The notes: generated by a model from the letters alone, not told the origin. 64,000 nt of DNA from Hymenobacter norwichensis DSM 15439 (GCF_000420705.1 NZ_ATVL01000010.1:186001-250000); one strand, 5' to 3'; shown: positions 16,888-26,760, counted from the first letter of the stretch. Program-made: numbers and translations.

Positions 16888-19803
16888 CTAGTACGACGGT
16901 CCTTTATCGGTTTCTACCAGCTTCTCTTCGGCGTCGGCGTATTCTTCCACCGAGGTGCACGAGCAGATCAGGTTCCGGTCACCGTAGGCCGAGTCGATGC
17001 GCGATACGCTAGGCCAGAACTTGGCGGCGCGTACATACTCGGTGGGGTACACGGCCTGCTCGCGGGTGTAGGGGCGGTTCCACTCTTCGGTCAGGACGGT
17101 GGCGGCGGTGTGCGGCGCGTGCTTGAGCAGGTTGTCTTTGGCATCGGCGCGGCCAGCTTCCACCTCGGCAATTTCCTTGCGGATGCTTACCATGGCTTCA
17201 ATGAAGCGGTCCAGCTCCTCCTTGCTTTCCGACTCAGTAGGCTCCACCATCAGCGTGCCCGCCACCGGGAACGATACGGTGGGCGCGTGGAAGCCGTAGT
17301 CCATGAGGCGCTTGGCAATATCTTCTACCTCGATGCCCGCCTTCTTGAACTGCCGGCAGTCCAGAATCATTTCGTGGGCGCAGCGGCCGTTAGCGCCGGT
17401 GTACAGCACGGGGTAGTGCTCCTCCAACTTGGCTTTGATGTAGTTGGCATTCAGAATAGCCATACGGGTGGCTTCCGTCAAACCCTCGCCGCCCATCATG
17501 CTGATGTAGGCGTAGCTGATAGGCAGGATGCTAGCCGAGCCCCACGGCGCCGACGATACGGCTCCCGTGGTACGGCCATCGGCATCAACTACTACGTGGC
17601 CTGGCAGGTAAGGCGCCAAATCAGCAACTACGCCAATGGGGCCAACGCCGGGTCCGCCGCCGCCGTGCGGGATGCAAAATGTTTTGTGCAGGTTCAGGTG
17701 GCACACGTCGGCCCCGATAGTGGCAGGCGAGGTGAGGCCCACTTGGGCGTTCATGTTGGCGCCGTCCATATACACGCGGCCGCCGTGCTGATGAATGGTT
17801 TCGCAGATGTCGATGATGGTTTCCTCGTACACGCCGTGCGTGCTCGGGTAGGTCACCATCAGGCAGCTCAGCTTGTCGGCGTACTGCGCGGCTTTGGCTT
17901 TCAGGTCGGCCACATCGATGTTGCCTTCCTCAGTGCTTTTCACCACTACTACCTGCATGCCCGCCATAACGGCCGAAGCGGGGTTGGTACCGTGGGCCGA
18001 AGCTGGAATCAGGGCAATGTTGCGGTGCTGGTCGCCGCGGGCATCGTGGTAGCCTTTGATGGCTAGCAGGCCGGCGTATTCACCCTGGGCCCCGGAGTTT
18101 GGCTGCAAGCTCACGGCATCGAAGCCGGTTACTTCGCAGAGCCAGGCTTCCAAGTCCTTGAAAATTTGGGTGTAGCCCTGGGCCTGCTCGCGCGGCGCGA
18201 AGGGGTGCAACCCACCGATTTCTGGCCAGGTTACCGGAATCATTTCGGCGGTGGCGTTCAGCTTCATGGTGCACGAGCCGAGTGCAATCATGGAGTGCGC
18301 CAGGCTGAGGTCCTTATTTTCGAGCTGCTTCATGTAGCGCAGCATCTCGTGCTCGGAGTGGTGCGTGTTGAACACCGGGTGCGTCAGGTATTTGCTAGTG
18401 CGCAGCAGAGCCACGGGCCAGTTCACCGAAATTTCGGCGGGCAGATCGGTGGCAGATGCCTCTTTGCCCAGCACCTTAGCGAATACGGCCACGATGTCGG
18501 CTACGTCCTCAATTTCGGTGTTTTGGTGCAGCGAAATGCCTACCTGCGTGTCGCCGAAGTAGCGGAAGTTGATGCCAGCGGCTTCGGCTTCTTTCCGCAC
18601 GGCGGCTTGCAGCTCGGCGCTTTCCAGTTGAATATCCAGCGTGTCGAAGTAGAATTCGTTGCTCTGCTCCAAGCCCAGCGTTTTCAATGCCTGCTCCAGC
18701 ACTTGGGTGTGAGCGTGTACGTTGGTGGCAATCTGCTTGATGCGCTGCGGCCCGTGGTAGACGGCATACATGCCGGCCAGCACCGACAGCAGTACCTGCG
18801 CGGTGCAGATGTTGCTGGTGGCTTTTTCGCGGCGGATGTGCTGCTCGCGGGTTTGCAGCGCCATGCGGTAGGCCTTGTTGCCGGCGGCGTCAATACTCTG
18901 GCCGATAATACGGCCCGGGATTACGCGCTTGAACTGGTCTTTAGTGGACAGGAAACCGGCGTGCGGCCCGCCGTAGCCCATCGGTACGCCAAAGCGCTGC
19001 GAGTTGCCCACGCAGGCATCGGCGCCCATTTCGCCGGGAGGCGTGAGCAGCGTCAGGGACAGCAAATCGGTGGCCACGGTTACGAACAGGTTGCTGTCGT
19101 GGGCTTTGGAAATGAAGTCGGTGTAGTCGTACACGGCGCCGTCGGCGGCGGGGTATTGCAATATGGCGCCGAATAGGCTCTCGTCGGTGAGGTCGGCGGT
19201 GCGGTGGTCACCTACTACCAGCTCAATGCCGAGCGGCGTGGCGCGGGTGCGCAGCACGTCAATGGTTTGGGGCAACACCTGCTCCGACACGAAGTAGCGC
19301 GTGGCGTTTTTCTTCTTGCTGAGCGAGTGGAACATGTGCAGCGTTTCGGCGGCGGCAGTGCCTTCGTCGAGCAAGCTGGCGTTGGCAATTTCCAGGCCCG
19401 TCAGGTCAATTACCATGGTCTGGTAGTTGATGAGGGCTTCGAGGCGGCCTTGCGCAATTTCGGCTTGGTAGGGCGTGTAAGCGGTGTACCAGCCTGGGTT
19501 TTCCAGGATGTTGCGCTGGATTACGCCCGGCAGTTGGGTGTCGTGGTAGCCCAAGCCAATGTAGTTTTTGAACAGGCGGTTCTGGCCGGCAATGCCTTTG
19601 AACTTCGCCAAAAAAGCCCGCTCCGTGAGGGCAGCGGGCAAGTTCAGCGGCTGTTTCAGGCGGATAGCGGCCGGCACGGTTTCGTCGATAAGCTGGTCGA
19701 GCGAATCGACACCGATGGCGCGTAGCATGTCGGCCACGGCAGCGGAATCAGGTCCGTTATGACGGTCAATGAATACGTCGGCGGCCTTGGGTTGGAGCAA
19801 CAT
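16888..19803 (-). CDS. gcvP: Glycine dehydrogenase (aminomethyl-transferring), P protein
   Basis: 971 residues, the full length of the fused P protein (both halves of the alpha2 form in one chain). It starts FIDRHNGPDSAAVADMLRAIG as the family does. The pyridoxal phosphate lysine sits in the C-terminal half motif LNLHKTFCIPHGGGGPGVGP, and the glycine-rich AHGTNPASA loop precedes it. It decarboxylates glycine and transfers the aminomethyl group to lipoylated H protein. gcvT and gcvH are not adjacent. Depends on LipA and Lpd, both encoded in this window. Confidence 0.97.
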   Translation of the reverse strand: MLLQPKAADVFIDRHNGPDSAAVADMLRAIGVDSLDQLIDETVPAAIRLKQPLNLPAALTERAFLAKFKGIAGQNRLFKNYIGLGYHDTQLPGVIQRNILENPGWYTAYTPYQAEIAQGRLEALINYQTMVIDLTGLEIANASLLDEGTAAAETLHMFHSLSKKKNATRYFVSEQVLPQTIDVLRTRATPLGIELVVGDHRTADLTDESLFGAILQYPAADGAVYDYTDFISKAHDSNLFVTVATDLLSLTLLTPPGEMGADACVGNSQRFGVPMGYGGPHAGFLSTKDQFKRVIPGRIIGQSIDAAGNKAYRMALQTREQHIRREKATSNICTAQVLLSVLAGMYAVYHGPQRIKQIATNVHAHTQVLEQALKTLGLEQSNEFYFDTLDIQLESAELQAAVRKEAEAAGINFRYFGDTQVGISLHQNTEIEDVADIVAVFAKVLGKEASATDLPAEISVNWPVALLRTSKYLTHPVFNTHHSEHEMLRYMKQLENKDLSLAHSMIALGSCTMKLNATAEMIPVTWPEIGGLHPFAPREQAQGYTQIFKDLEAWLCEVTGFDAVSLQPNSGAQGEYAGLLAIKGYHDARGDQHRNIALIPASAHGTNPASAVMAGMQVVVVKSTEEGNIDVADLKAKAAQYADKLSCLMVTYPSTHGVYEETIIDICETIHQHGGRVYMDGANMNAQVGLTSPATIGADVCHLNLHKTFCIPHGGGGPGVGPIGVVADLAPYLPGHVVVDADGRTTGAVSSAPWGSASILPISYAYISMMGGEGLTEATRMAILNANYIKAKLEEHYPVLYTGANGRCAHEMILDCRQFKKAGIEVEDIAKRLMDYGFHAPTVSFPVAGTLMVEPTESESKEELDRFIEAMVSIRKEIAEVEAGRADAKDNLLKHAPHTAATVLTEEWNRPYTREQAVYPTEYVRAAKFWPSVSRIDSAYGDRNLICSCTSVEEYADAEEKLVETDKGPSY

Positions 19804-20019
19804 AAAGGAAAGAAGTCAGGTGGCACGAATGAGCGGCTGTGAGGCCTCAACAAAGGTAACTTGAAAAAAGCTTCCTCTGCTTGGTTTGCTTCCTTAATCG
19901 ATTGACTGCTTAAAAGTTTGAGCAACGAAAGCAAGTGACCAGATTATACACCCCATAGCTCGGCGTTGGACTCGGCAAAACCTATAGATTTGACCCCGAT
20001 TCCCACCCCACCCCAACCT

Positions 20020-21237
20020 ATGCGTCCTATCACCATCGGCCTAATTAGAGAAGGCAAAAACCCACCCGACAAGCGCGTACCGCTCACTCCCAAGAAATGC
20101 GCGGAAGCCCAAGAGCAGTATCCCGGCCTACGCATCATCGTGCAGGAAAGCCCCCACCGCTGCTTCTCCGACCAAGAGTACCGGGACCTAGGGCTGGAAG
20201 TACGTGCCGATGTAGCCGACTGCGACATTCTGATGGGCGTGAAGGAAGTGCCTGCATCCGACCTGATTCCCAACAAAACCTATCTGTTTTTCTCCCACAC
20301 TGTCAAGAAGCAGCCCGCCAACAGGGAATTGCTAAAAACCGTGTTGCGCCAAAACATCACGCTTATTGATTATGAGCTGATGACCAACCACGACGGCGGA
20401 GAGCGGATAGTAGCGTTTGGGCGCTGGGCTGGTATTGTGGGCGCTTACAACGGTCTACTCACCTATGGCCGCAAGCACGGCCTCTACAAGCTCAAGCCGG
20501 CTTATAAGTGCGTGGACATGGAGGACATGCAGGAGGAATTCTTCAAGGTGAAGCGCTTGCCGCCCATCAAGATGGTGGTAACGGGCACGGGCCGGGTGGC
20601 GCAAGGCGCGCTGGAGGTGCTGGATTTGATGGGGTTTCGGCGGGTGAGCGTCTACGATTACCTGTACCTCGATTTCAACGAGCCAGTGTATACCCAACTT
20701 CGTAGCTCCGACTACAACCGCCGCCGCGACGGCCGCGTGTGGGATACGCCCGATTTTCACCGCAACCCGCAGGAGTATGAGTCTACGTTCAGCAATTTTC
20801 TGCCTGTTACTGACCTGCTGATTGCCTGCGCCTACTGGCACCCGGCCGCGCCCCAGCTTTTTACAGAAACCGATACCCAGCGTTCTGACTTCCGCATCAA
20901 CACTATTGCCGATGTAACCTGCGACGTAAACGGCTCCATCCCGACCACCAAGCGCAGCACCACCATCCCGGAGCCCGCTTTCGACTACAATCCGCAAACT
21001 GGTGAGCTGGAGCCGGCGTATTCCCAAGCCTTCAACATCACCATTATGGCCGTGGACAACCTGCCGTGTGAGCTACCCCGCAACGCCAGCCGCGACTTTG
21101 GCCGCCAGCTTCTCGACAACGTGTTTCCGCATCTGCTGGGTGAGCAGGGGCAAGACGACGTAGTGGAACGCGCCACTATTGCGCGTGCTGGCCAGCTCAT
21201 GCCGCGCTACCAGTACCTGGTCGATTACGTAGCGTGA
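20020..21237 (+). CDS. Saccharopine dehydrogenase-like NAD(P) oxidoreductase (AlaDH/PNT fold)
   Basis: 405 residues from the ATG at 20020 (MRPITIGLIREGK). The N-terminal half matches the alanine dehydrogenase/transhydrogenase-like domain (GLIREGKNPPDKRVPLTP, RIIVQESPHRCFSDQEY). A Rossmann motif VVTGTGRVAQGALEVLDLMG is at about 185-205. The C-terminal half has SDFRINTIADVTCDVNGSIPTT. This layout is that of NAD-dependent, lysine-forming saccharopine dehydrogenase (LYS1-like) proteins found in some bacteria. Substrate in this organism is not proven, and no partner lysine genes are nearby. Other 2-amino-acid or opine dehydrogenase activities are possible. Confidence 0.78.
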   Translation: MRPITIGLIREGKNPPDKRVPLTPKKCAEAQEQYPGLRIIVQESPHRCFSDQEYRDLGLEVRADVADCDILMGVKEVPASDLIPNKTYLFFSHTVKKQPANRELLKTVLRQNITLIDYELMTNHDGGERIVAFGRWAGIVGAYNGLLTYGRKHGLYKLKPAYKCVDMEDMQEEFFKVKRLPPIKMVVTGTGRVAQGALEVLDLMGFRRVSVYDYLYLDFNEPVYTQLRSSDYNRRRDGRVWDTPDFHRNPQEYESTFSNFLPVTDLLIACAYWHPAAPQLFTETDTQRSDFRINTIADVTCDVNGSIPTTKRSTTIPEPAFDYNPQTGELEPAYSQAFNITIMAVDNLPCELPRNASRDFGRQLLDNVFPHLLGEQGQDDVVERATIARAGQLMPRYQYLVDYVA

Positions 21238-21279
21238 GTGTACGTAGGCTACCCGAGTGCAGTAATCATACATGCAATA

Positions 21280-21876
21280 TTACCAATGGGCACCCACTAG
21301 TAGGAGTCCCACCACTGTAACAAATACTGCCAAAGTACCTACCCCAGCGCCGAAGCCTCCCGCTGCACTCCCAATTTTTCTGTTTTGTGCCTGCCGCTGA
21401 TATCCCGATACGTAGTTGGGGTCTTGTAGCAGCTTAGCTTCTGGTGCTATGAAGTTGCGAGGTTTGGGCTTGGAAGCGGCCACAACTACTCCTACGATTG
21501 GGCCGCCGTAACCGGTCAAGACGGTAGCGCTATAGGTGCCCCAAAAGGCTCCGGGGGCCCGGTAATATTTGCGGGCATCAAGGCGACCTTTGGCATAAGC
21601 TTCTTCTTTAGACATGGGCTGCTCGGTAGGAGTCGCCATGGATTTCGTTATTACTTCCTTGGTGCCGTTGGCGTAGCGAATCAGAAAGACACTGCTAGCT
21701 GCTATGTGCAACGTGTCGAAGCGGCCGGCTTCACTGCTTAGGTATGCAATAGAATCGGGGGTGATAGTCAGTACTTTACCGGGTAGTTCTTCGCCGTTGG
21801 TTTGCAGAATAACATCCTGGGCGTGGCTTTGGGCAGCGAGTAGTAGCAGGATGCAAAGAATGAATAAGTGGCGCAT
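21280..21876 (-). CDS. Exported protein with N-terminal module shared with its neighbour, C-terminal membrane helices
   Basis: 198 residues. A signal peptide (FILCILLLLAAQSHAQ) is followed by a module (DVILQTNGEELPGKVLTITPDSIAYLS ... VFLIRYANGTKEVI) that also begins the upstream protein (21907). The rest has Gly/Ala-rich hydrophobic segments (GAFWGTYSATVLTGYGGPIVGVVVA and GGFGAGVGTLAVFVTVVGLLLVGAHW) that look membrane-embedded. No known function. Spacing of 30 bp to the paralogue indicates an operon. Confidence 0.7.
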   Translation of the reverse strand: MRHLFILCILLLLAAQSHAQDVILQTNGEELPGKVLTITPDSIAYLSSEAGRFDTLHIAASSVFLIRYANGTKEVITKSMATPTEQPMSKEEAYAKGRLDARKYYRAPGAFWGTYSATVLTGYGGPIVGVVVAASKPKPRNFIAPEAKLLQDPNYVSGYQRQAQNRKIGSAAGGFGAGVGTLAVFVTVVGLLLVGAHW

Positions 21877-21906
21877 ACGATCTGAAAAGAATAGAAAGCT
21901 GAAAAA

Positions 21907-22656
21907 CTAGCGGGTGCGGGAGTTGAACCCAAATAGCAAACTGAATCGGGCTCCACCGTCGCCGGGCACCACGGCAAGATTGACGGGGAAGTTGATGCCG
22001 TTGCTACGGAAGGAAGTGCCCACTGCTAAGGCAATATGGGCCCCCGCCGGTGATACATTCGGACCTAAGCCAAATTCCAATCCCTTAGGCCCACGAATAC
22101 CAATAAGAGCACTCAAACTCGGAAGAAATTTGCCTTGTTCCAACCCGCCAATGAGGGGTACTATCTCCAGAAGGCCTGCCGTACCATTGGGCATGCGGAA
22201 AATGCGGGTTTCAAACTGCCAACCAAACTGCGTTAGAAAAGGGTTGAGACTAAGTTCTCGGTCGGCGCGTGTGGCAACGCCACCGGTCAGTACCGTAACG
22301 CCTATCCGCGGGCCATTCAGGTGAATCTCTTCGAAAGCCGGTGCCTCGTCGCCAGGAACGGTAGGGCCAGTGGTATAAGGAGTGGCTGGTTTGGCAGAAG
22401 GAGGGCCAGTGGAAACTCCGGTACCCAGTACTTCTTTAGTGCCATTGGCGTAGCGCACCATAAATACATCACTACGACGCACAGTAATAAGCGGGCCATC
22501 CGGATTATCAGTGCGCTTGTAGCGTACTTCGGTAGGAGTTATTTCCAACACCTTCACGTTCAATTCGTCACCGTTGGTTTTGGTCAGCACATCCTGCGCC
22601 CGTGCCGATAAACTCAATAGTAACAGTGAAAACAGGACAGTAAAGAGACGTGTCAT
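21907..22656 (-). CDS. Exported protein, paralogous N-terminal module plus barrel-like C-terminus
   Basis: 249 residues. Signal peptide ends ARAQ, followed by DVLTKTNGDELNVKVLEITPTEVRYKR ... VFMVRYANGTKEVLG, clearly related to the downstream gene. The C-terminal 140 residues have strand-like alternation and end FSLLFGFNSRTR, as an outer membrane barrel might. No named family. The two genes likely arose by duplication of the first 75 residues. Confidence 0.7.
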   Translation of the reverse strand: MTRLFTVLFSLLLLSLSARAQDVLTKTNGDELNVKVLEITPTEVRYKRTDNPDGPLITVRRSDVFMVRYANGTKEVLGTGVSTGPPSAKPATPYTTGPTVPGDEAPAFEEIHLNGPRIGVTVLTGGVATRADRELSLNPFLTQFGWQFETRIFRMPNGTAGLLEIVPLIGGLEQGKFLPSLSALIGIRGPKGLEFGLGPNVSPAGAHIALAVGTSFRSNGINFPVNLAVVPGDGGARFSLLFGFNSRTR

Positions 22657-22903
22657 ATGCAGTAAGTGTTGAGAAGCGTGGTATAGGAAAGTTGCACCTC
22701 TTAGTACTAATTATAACAACCATATTTATCTATGTTAAGACTTTTGATAATGGTTTGGAATGATTGTAAAATAATGAATAACAAATGTTTAAGTAGTAGA
22801 AAATAGGCTTTGTAGATAACTTGCCCATCCTTTAGTATCTACAAGATTCTACCTGCATTCTACCTGGCTGTGTCTACTTAGCCCTCTTGATTGTATGATA
22901 TAA
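22657..22903. other. AT-rich intergenic region
   Basis: No gene seen on either strand. Strongly AT-rich compared with flanking DNA, probably the promoter region of the 21907-22656 operon; no consensus -7 box picked out with confidence. Confidence 0.4.
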
Positions 22904-22946
22904 AAAAAGCGAGGTTCCGAAACACTACTGTTTCAGAACCTCGCTT
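22904..22946 (-). terminator. Terminator of the DUF1206 gene
   Basis: 17-base stem with one mismatch (AAGCGAGGTTCCGAAAC / GTTTCAGAACCTCGCTT) and flanking A tract. Confidence 0.8.
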
Positions 22947-22971
22947 CTGAGGAATATATGCAGGAAGGTTA

Positions 22972-23802
22972 TTACACGCCGCGCAGCACCGGATAGCGGG
23001 CTTGAACAAGCATATATAGGCCATAAGCCATTAGGCCTAGCGCCACTATGCCCAGCACCACTGGTCCCATAGTAGCCAGCAAGTCAAAGGCTTCATCGGT
23101 GCTACCAGTAGCCGAGGCGCGCGACTGACGGCCGGCTTGCACGAAAAAGTAGCCGATGATAGCCATGACAATGCCACGAGCCGTGTAGCCTATTTGGCCA
23201 GTCCGGTACACGATATTTTGTTGGTTGGCTGGCAGGTCGCTGGCGTTTACGTGCTTATGAAAGCTACCCGAATACGCTTTAATAATCTGATAGATACCAC
23301 CACCAATAATGGCTGCTCCTACGGCCATAATAATCCAGTTGCCGCCGGGCCAACCGAGTACTGTAGCCGTGAGAGTTTGCTGACTGTTGCTGCCACCGTC
23401 GGCGCTGCCTTGCCATGCCAGCTGCGCCGCAAACCACGCCAAGCTGGCGTATAGCAAGCCACTACCAGCATAGCCTATCCGCCGCCCGAGGCCCTTGGCA
23501 TCCGAGCCTTTATTTTCAGTGTCGCGTACGGCTTGCACAAAGCGCCATACAATGTAGCCGACCAGGCCAAAGGCAATAAAGCCCAATAGAAACGGGCCGC
23601 CTGGCAAATCTTGCAAGGTCTGTACGGCCTGTTTTTTATCGGCCGTTTGGCCGCCGCGCTGGCCGGTAGCAGCTAGCAACGCCAGCAGCCCCATTAGCAG
23701 ATATACTAAGCCTTTGGCAGCAAAGCCAAAGCGGGCCAGCGCCCGAATGCCTGCCGAAGGCGCTCCAGCTGCTGCAGTGGAAAGGGAAGAAGCAACCGAC
23801 AT
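22972..23802 (-). CDS. DUF1206 membrane protein
   Basis: 276 residues made of three repeats of two membrane helices each, every repeat starting with an RxGFAAKGLVYLLMG-like motif (ARFGFAAKGLVYLLMGLLAL, RIGYAGSGLLYASLAWFA, QIGYTARGIVMAIIGYFF). That is the hallmark of DUF1206. Inner membrane; function unknown. Starts at ATG 23802. Confidence 0.88.
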   Translation of the reverse strand: MSVASSLSTAAAGAPSAGIRALARFGFAAKGLVYLLMGLLALLAATGQRGGQTADKKQAVQTLQDLPGGPFLLGFIAFGLVGYIVWRFVQAVRDTENKGSDAKGLGRRIGYAGSGLLYASLAWFAAQLAWQGSADGGSNSQQTLTATVLGWPGGNWIIMAVGAAIIGGGIYQIIKAYSGSFHKHVNASDLPANQQNIVYRTGQIGYTARGIVMAIIGYFFVQAGRQSRASATGSTDEAFDLLATMGPVVLGIVALGLMAYGLYMLVQARYPVLRGV

Positions 23803-23849
23803 AATACGTAGGGTTCAGGTGGAAATACCTGCCATACGCAGAAACTGTC

Positions 23850-24446
23850 TTACAAGGTTAAATTACCCGGCCGAGGAGGGCAGGGCTTTGGCCGGCCCAA
23901 TACCCCGGCTGGGCGAAATGGAATAGCGCCGCGCTGAAGTAGCGGGTCATTTACTGGCAAATCGAGAGTGTAAATAGGTTTGCCTTGCGCTACTGGGTGC
24001 GCCAGAAGCCGCTCGATATTGCCGCTGGCCGTCATATAGGGTACAAAAAACTGGTCGGCTAAATCAGCTACCATGAGGTTGCGAATCTCGGCAGTTTCGG
24101 TGGTGATGTTGCGGACTTGGCTCTCAAAGAGCGTGATAAACAGCAGGCGCCCAGCTTCAATCTCAGTCCCATATTCAAAACGCACATTGTTCTGAATACC
24201 ACGGCCTAAGGCATACACTATTGGCTGCTCAGGCCCCTGCAACAAGTAGCGGAATACGGCCTGCTCCAGCTTTGAGTGAAACCCAGAAAGCACACAGTTC
24301 TGGTCATAGCGCTGCTCTAAAGCCCACAGGTAAGTAGGCTTTTCAATAGCTTCTGGGTACTCGCGTGAGCAAAAGAAGGCTGTTTTAGGCCGTTGCAGCA
24401 GCGCTGGGTTCCCCAGGGTGCGTAATTCCTCTGGATGGATGTTCAT
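23850..24446 (-). CDS. DprA/Smf-like Rossmann (SLOG) protein
   Basis: 198 residues from the ATG at 24446 (MNIHPEELRTLGNP); the frame is open ten codons further. The pattern AFFCSREYPEAI ... CVLSGFHSKLEQAVFRYLL ... IVYALGRGIQNNV resembles the DprA core, in which GSR...SGgA.GID...AL...vaVLGcGld lines the nucleotide-binding pocket. Key glycines are partly replaced (SGFHSKLE), and there is no N-terminal SAM or C-terminal winged helix. More likely a lone SLOG-type protein than the transformation DprA. Confidence 0.5.
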   Translation of the reverse strand: MNIHPEELRTLGNPALLQRPKTAFFCSREYPEAIEKPTYLWALEQRYDQNCVLSGFHSKLEQAVFRYLLQGPEQPIVYALGRGIQNNVRFEYGTEIEAGRLLFITLFESQVRNITTETAEIRNLMVADLADQFFVPYMTASGNIERLLAHPVAQGKPIYTLDLPVNDPLLQRGAIPFRPAGVLGRPKPCPPRPGNLTL

Positions 24447-24573
24447 GGCAGCGGGGACCGAAACTAGTCCAGACAAATGTACAGGGATAATTATATTAAT
24501 AATAGGTATATGAAAACTTTAAATGTTAAATTGTCTAAATAAGCAACGCGCTTCCTGCATCATACTCACAAAG

Positions 24574-24605
24574 AAATGCCCTAAGCAGTTAAGCCTAGGG
24601 CATTT
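24574..24605 (-). terminator. Terminator of the CsbD gene
   Basis: AAATGCCCTA / TAGGGCATTT hairpin 28 bp past the csbD-like stop. Confidence 0.7.
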
Positions 24606-24632
24606 CCTGTTGGTTTACAACCACTGAAACGC

Positions 24633-24851
24633 TTAGAAGGTGCGTTTGAACCAAGATTTTATATCGTCGATGGTTTCACCGGTTTTCTGCTGAAGATTAC
24701 CGAACCATTCGTCTTGTTTGCCTTCTTCGTAGGTCAAATCGTCGTCGGTCAGGTTAGCCCATTTCTTCTTGGTTTCACCTTTGATTTCGTTCCAGTTGCC
24801 ACGAGCCCGCAGTTCAGTGCTGTCGTCGATGCCGTTGTTGTTAGCGTCCAT
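24633..24851 (-). CDS. CsbD-family stress protein
   Basis: 72 residues, hydrophilic. Has the CsbD signature RGNWNEIKGETKKKWANLTDDDLTYEEGKQDEWFGNLQQKTGET. An N-terminal DANNNGIDDSTEL segment resembles a calcium-loop or EF-hand-like stretch. Family members are abundant general stress proteins of unknown mechanism. Monocistronic with its own terminator. Confidence 0.88.
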   Translation of the reverse strand: MDANNNGIDDSTELRARGNWNEIKGETKKKWANLTDDDLTYEEGKQDEWFGNLQQKTGETIDDIKSWFKRTF

Positions 24852-25082
24852 GAGTGGGAGAAGTTAAGTGGAGAATAGTGGGTTGTACGGTTGTGCTTCA
24901 AGCACGGCTAATAATGCCTGAATTTTGATACTCGACAGTAGTTGCCAGAAGATAAGCGGCGGTTAGTTGAACAAGCTTGAATATCACCGGGAAGCTGTTT
25001 TCTTTAGCGTGGCAACTTGTGGCAGTTCTTCATTAAGCTGCTAAACTTGCTCTTATCCACTCATTCTTTCTGTTGATTCAGT

Positions 25083-26648
25083 ATGGACGACCTTCGGACT
25101 ACGCTGGCTACCTTCTCGCCCGAAGACCGCAAAGATTTCATTCAGTTTATTCAGCGCCAGAAACGCAAGCAAAAAGGCCGCATGGACCTACGCTTGTGCG
25201 AGTTGCTGCTGCACCAGAAAGAATACACTACGCCACAACTGTTAGCTAAGCTCTACCCCGAGGAACCCAACGCCACCGCATACTACGCCCTACGCAAGCG
25301 CCTGCTCCGCCACCTCACCGACTATCTGCTGCTCCGCCAGCGCCAGCACGACCCTACCGCAGCTTCTTCGGTACGGAGCCTGCTTACGCTGGCCCAATAT
25401 CTGTTTGAGGCTGGAGTGCAGCGGCTGGCCTGGAATACATTGCGCAAAGCCGAAAATTCAGCCCGTGTAAACGAGCAGTACGACCTACTGAACACCGTGT
25501 ATAATGTTCAGATAGCACAGGCTGGCTCCGAGCACGCCGACCCACTGGAAGATATTATCCGGCGGCGTAACCTCAATAAAAAAGCGGCCGATGAAGAAGA
25601 GCGGGCCGGCATTGCCGACAGCCTGATTCGGCAACGCCTGCGGCAGGCCCGGGTAAAAGGGCGCGCCGGCGAGGCCTTCGATGGTATTTTGCAGGACGTA
25701 CTGCGCGAATATGATTTGCAGGAGGCCTTTGCCCGCCGGCCGGCCTTGCTCTACCGCCTTATGTCTATTGCCCGCAATGCCATGCTCGTGCGCCGCGACT
25801 TTGCCTCGTTCACCCCCTTTGTGCTGCGCTGCTACCACCTCATGGAAAAGCGCCACGGGTTTCAGCCGGCCCAACGCTACTACCAAGTTGGCCTGCTTTA
25901 TATGATTGCGCACGCACTATACCGGGTACGGCGCTTCGAAGAATCGGTGCGGTACTTGGGGCTGCTACTGGCGGCGCTAGCCGAGGAGGGAGGTGCCAGC
26001 TACCGGGCCGAGTGGCTACCACGGTACACGTTTCTGCTGGCGGCCAATTACGCTTTCATGCGCCGCAATGCCGAGAGTATCAGGCTACTAGAGCAGGCCC
26101 TGAAACCACCGGTGGCTCTGTCGCCGCGCGACCAACTTACGGCGCGGCTGGGGCTGGCCTTCCATTATTTTGCCGAAGGCAAATTCACCAAAACCAACCA
26201 GACGCTCATCAATATGGGCCGCTCCGACCATTGGTGCGAGCAGGAAATGGGGCTGGAATGGCTGGTCAACAAGAACATCGGTGAGATGCTAGCCCAGTTT
26301 GAAATGGGTAATTCCGACTTGGCCCTGAACCGGTTACGCGCCATTGAACGCCTGCTGCGGGAGCGGAGCGGCGATGCCGAGGCCGGCCCGTACGCTCACG
26401 TAATCACCTATCTAGACCTAGTACGCGAAATAATTGAAGATCCCGCCGCGCTACGCCATCGTGGCTTTATGGAGCGCGTGTACCAAATGCCTGACCTAGT
26501 GCCGCAGCAGCGCGAAGATTTGCAGCTGATGAGCTTCTATGCTTGGCTCCGTGCCCGTGCGCAGCATCGGCCCTACTATGAGGTCCTGCTGGAGTTGGCC
26601 GACGTGCCCTCGGTAGCCGAGCTGAAAAAGCCTCTCGGAAGAGTCTGA
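25083..26648 (+). CDS. Large helical cytoplasmic protein, unknown function
   Basis: 521 residues, no signal peptide, rich in Leu, Arg and Ala, and almost all helical. The N-terminal part (TFSPEDRKDFIQFIQRQKRKQ ... CELLLHQKEYTTPQLLAKLYP) looks like a small helical domain. The rest looks like TPR-like repeats (paired helices such as RPALLYRLMSIARNAMLVRRD and YQVGLLYMIAHALYRVRRFEES). I do not recognise a named family. Probably a scaffold or protein-interaction protein. Monocistronic, ended by a strong hairpin. Confidence 0.7.
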   Translation: MDDLRTTLATFSPEDRKDFIQFIQRQKRKQKGRMDLRLCELLLHQKEYTTPQLLAKLYPEEPNATAYYALRKRLLRHLTDYLLLRQRQHDPTAASSVRSLLTLAQYLFEAGVQRLAWNTLRKAENSARVNEQYDLLNTVYNVQIAQAGSEHADPLEDIIRRRNLNKKAADEEERAGIADSLIRQRLRQARVKGRAGEAFDGILQDVLREYDLQEAFARRPALLYRLMSIARNAMLVRRDFASFTPFVLRCYHLMEKRHGFQPAQRYYQVGLLYMIAHALYRVRRFEESVRYLGLLLAALAEEGGASYRAEWLPRYTFLLAANYAFMRRNAESIRLLEQALKPPVALSPRDQLTARLGLAFHYFAEGKFTKTNQTLINMGRSDHWCEQEMGLEWLVNKNIGEMLAQFEMGNSDLALNRLRAIERLLRERSGDAEAGPYAHVITYLDLVREIIEDPAALRHRGFMERVYQMPDLVPQQREDLQLMSFYAWLRARAQHRPYYEVLLELADVPSVAELKKPLGRV

Positions 26649-26680
26649 TATTCAGGATAATACTTGCTGGTCGCTAAAAT

Positions 26681-26725
26681 AAAAACCCGCCTATGCGGCC
26701 TGACGGCACAGCATAAGCGGGTTTT
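26681..26725. terminator. Bidirectional terminator
   Basis: AAAACCCGCCTATGC / GCATAAGCGGGTTTT stem between convergent genes. Confidence 0.82.
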
Positions 26726-26760
26726 CTAATACCGTAAAAGCAGTGAAGCTGCTCTCTGGT

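Noticed and set aside
17110..19725. Long plus-strand open frames opposite gcvP
   Set aside because: Shadows of the GC-rich gcvP gene; translations are His/Gly/Val-rich with no domain.
23850..24446. Competence protein DprA
   Set aside because: Lacks the flanking domains and several glycines of the core motif; kept only as DprA-like.
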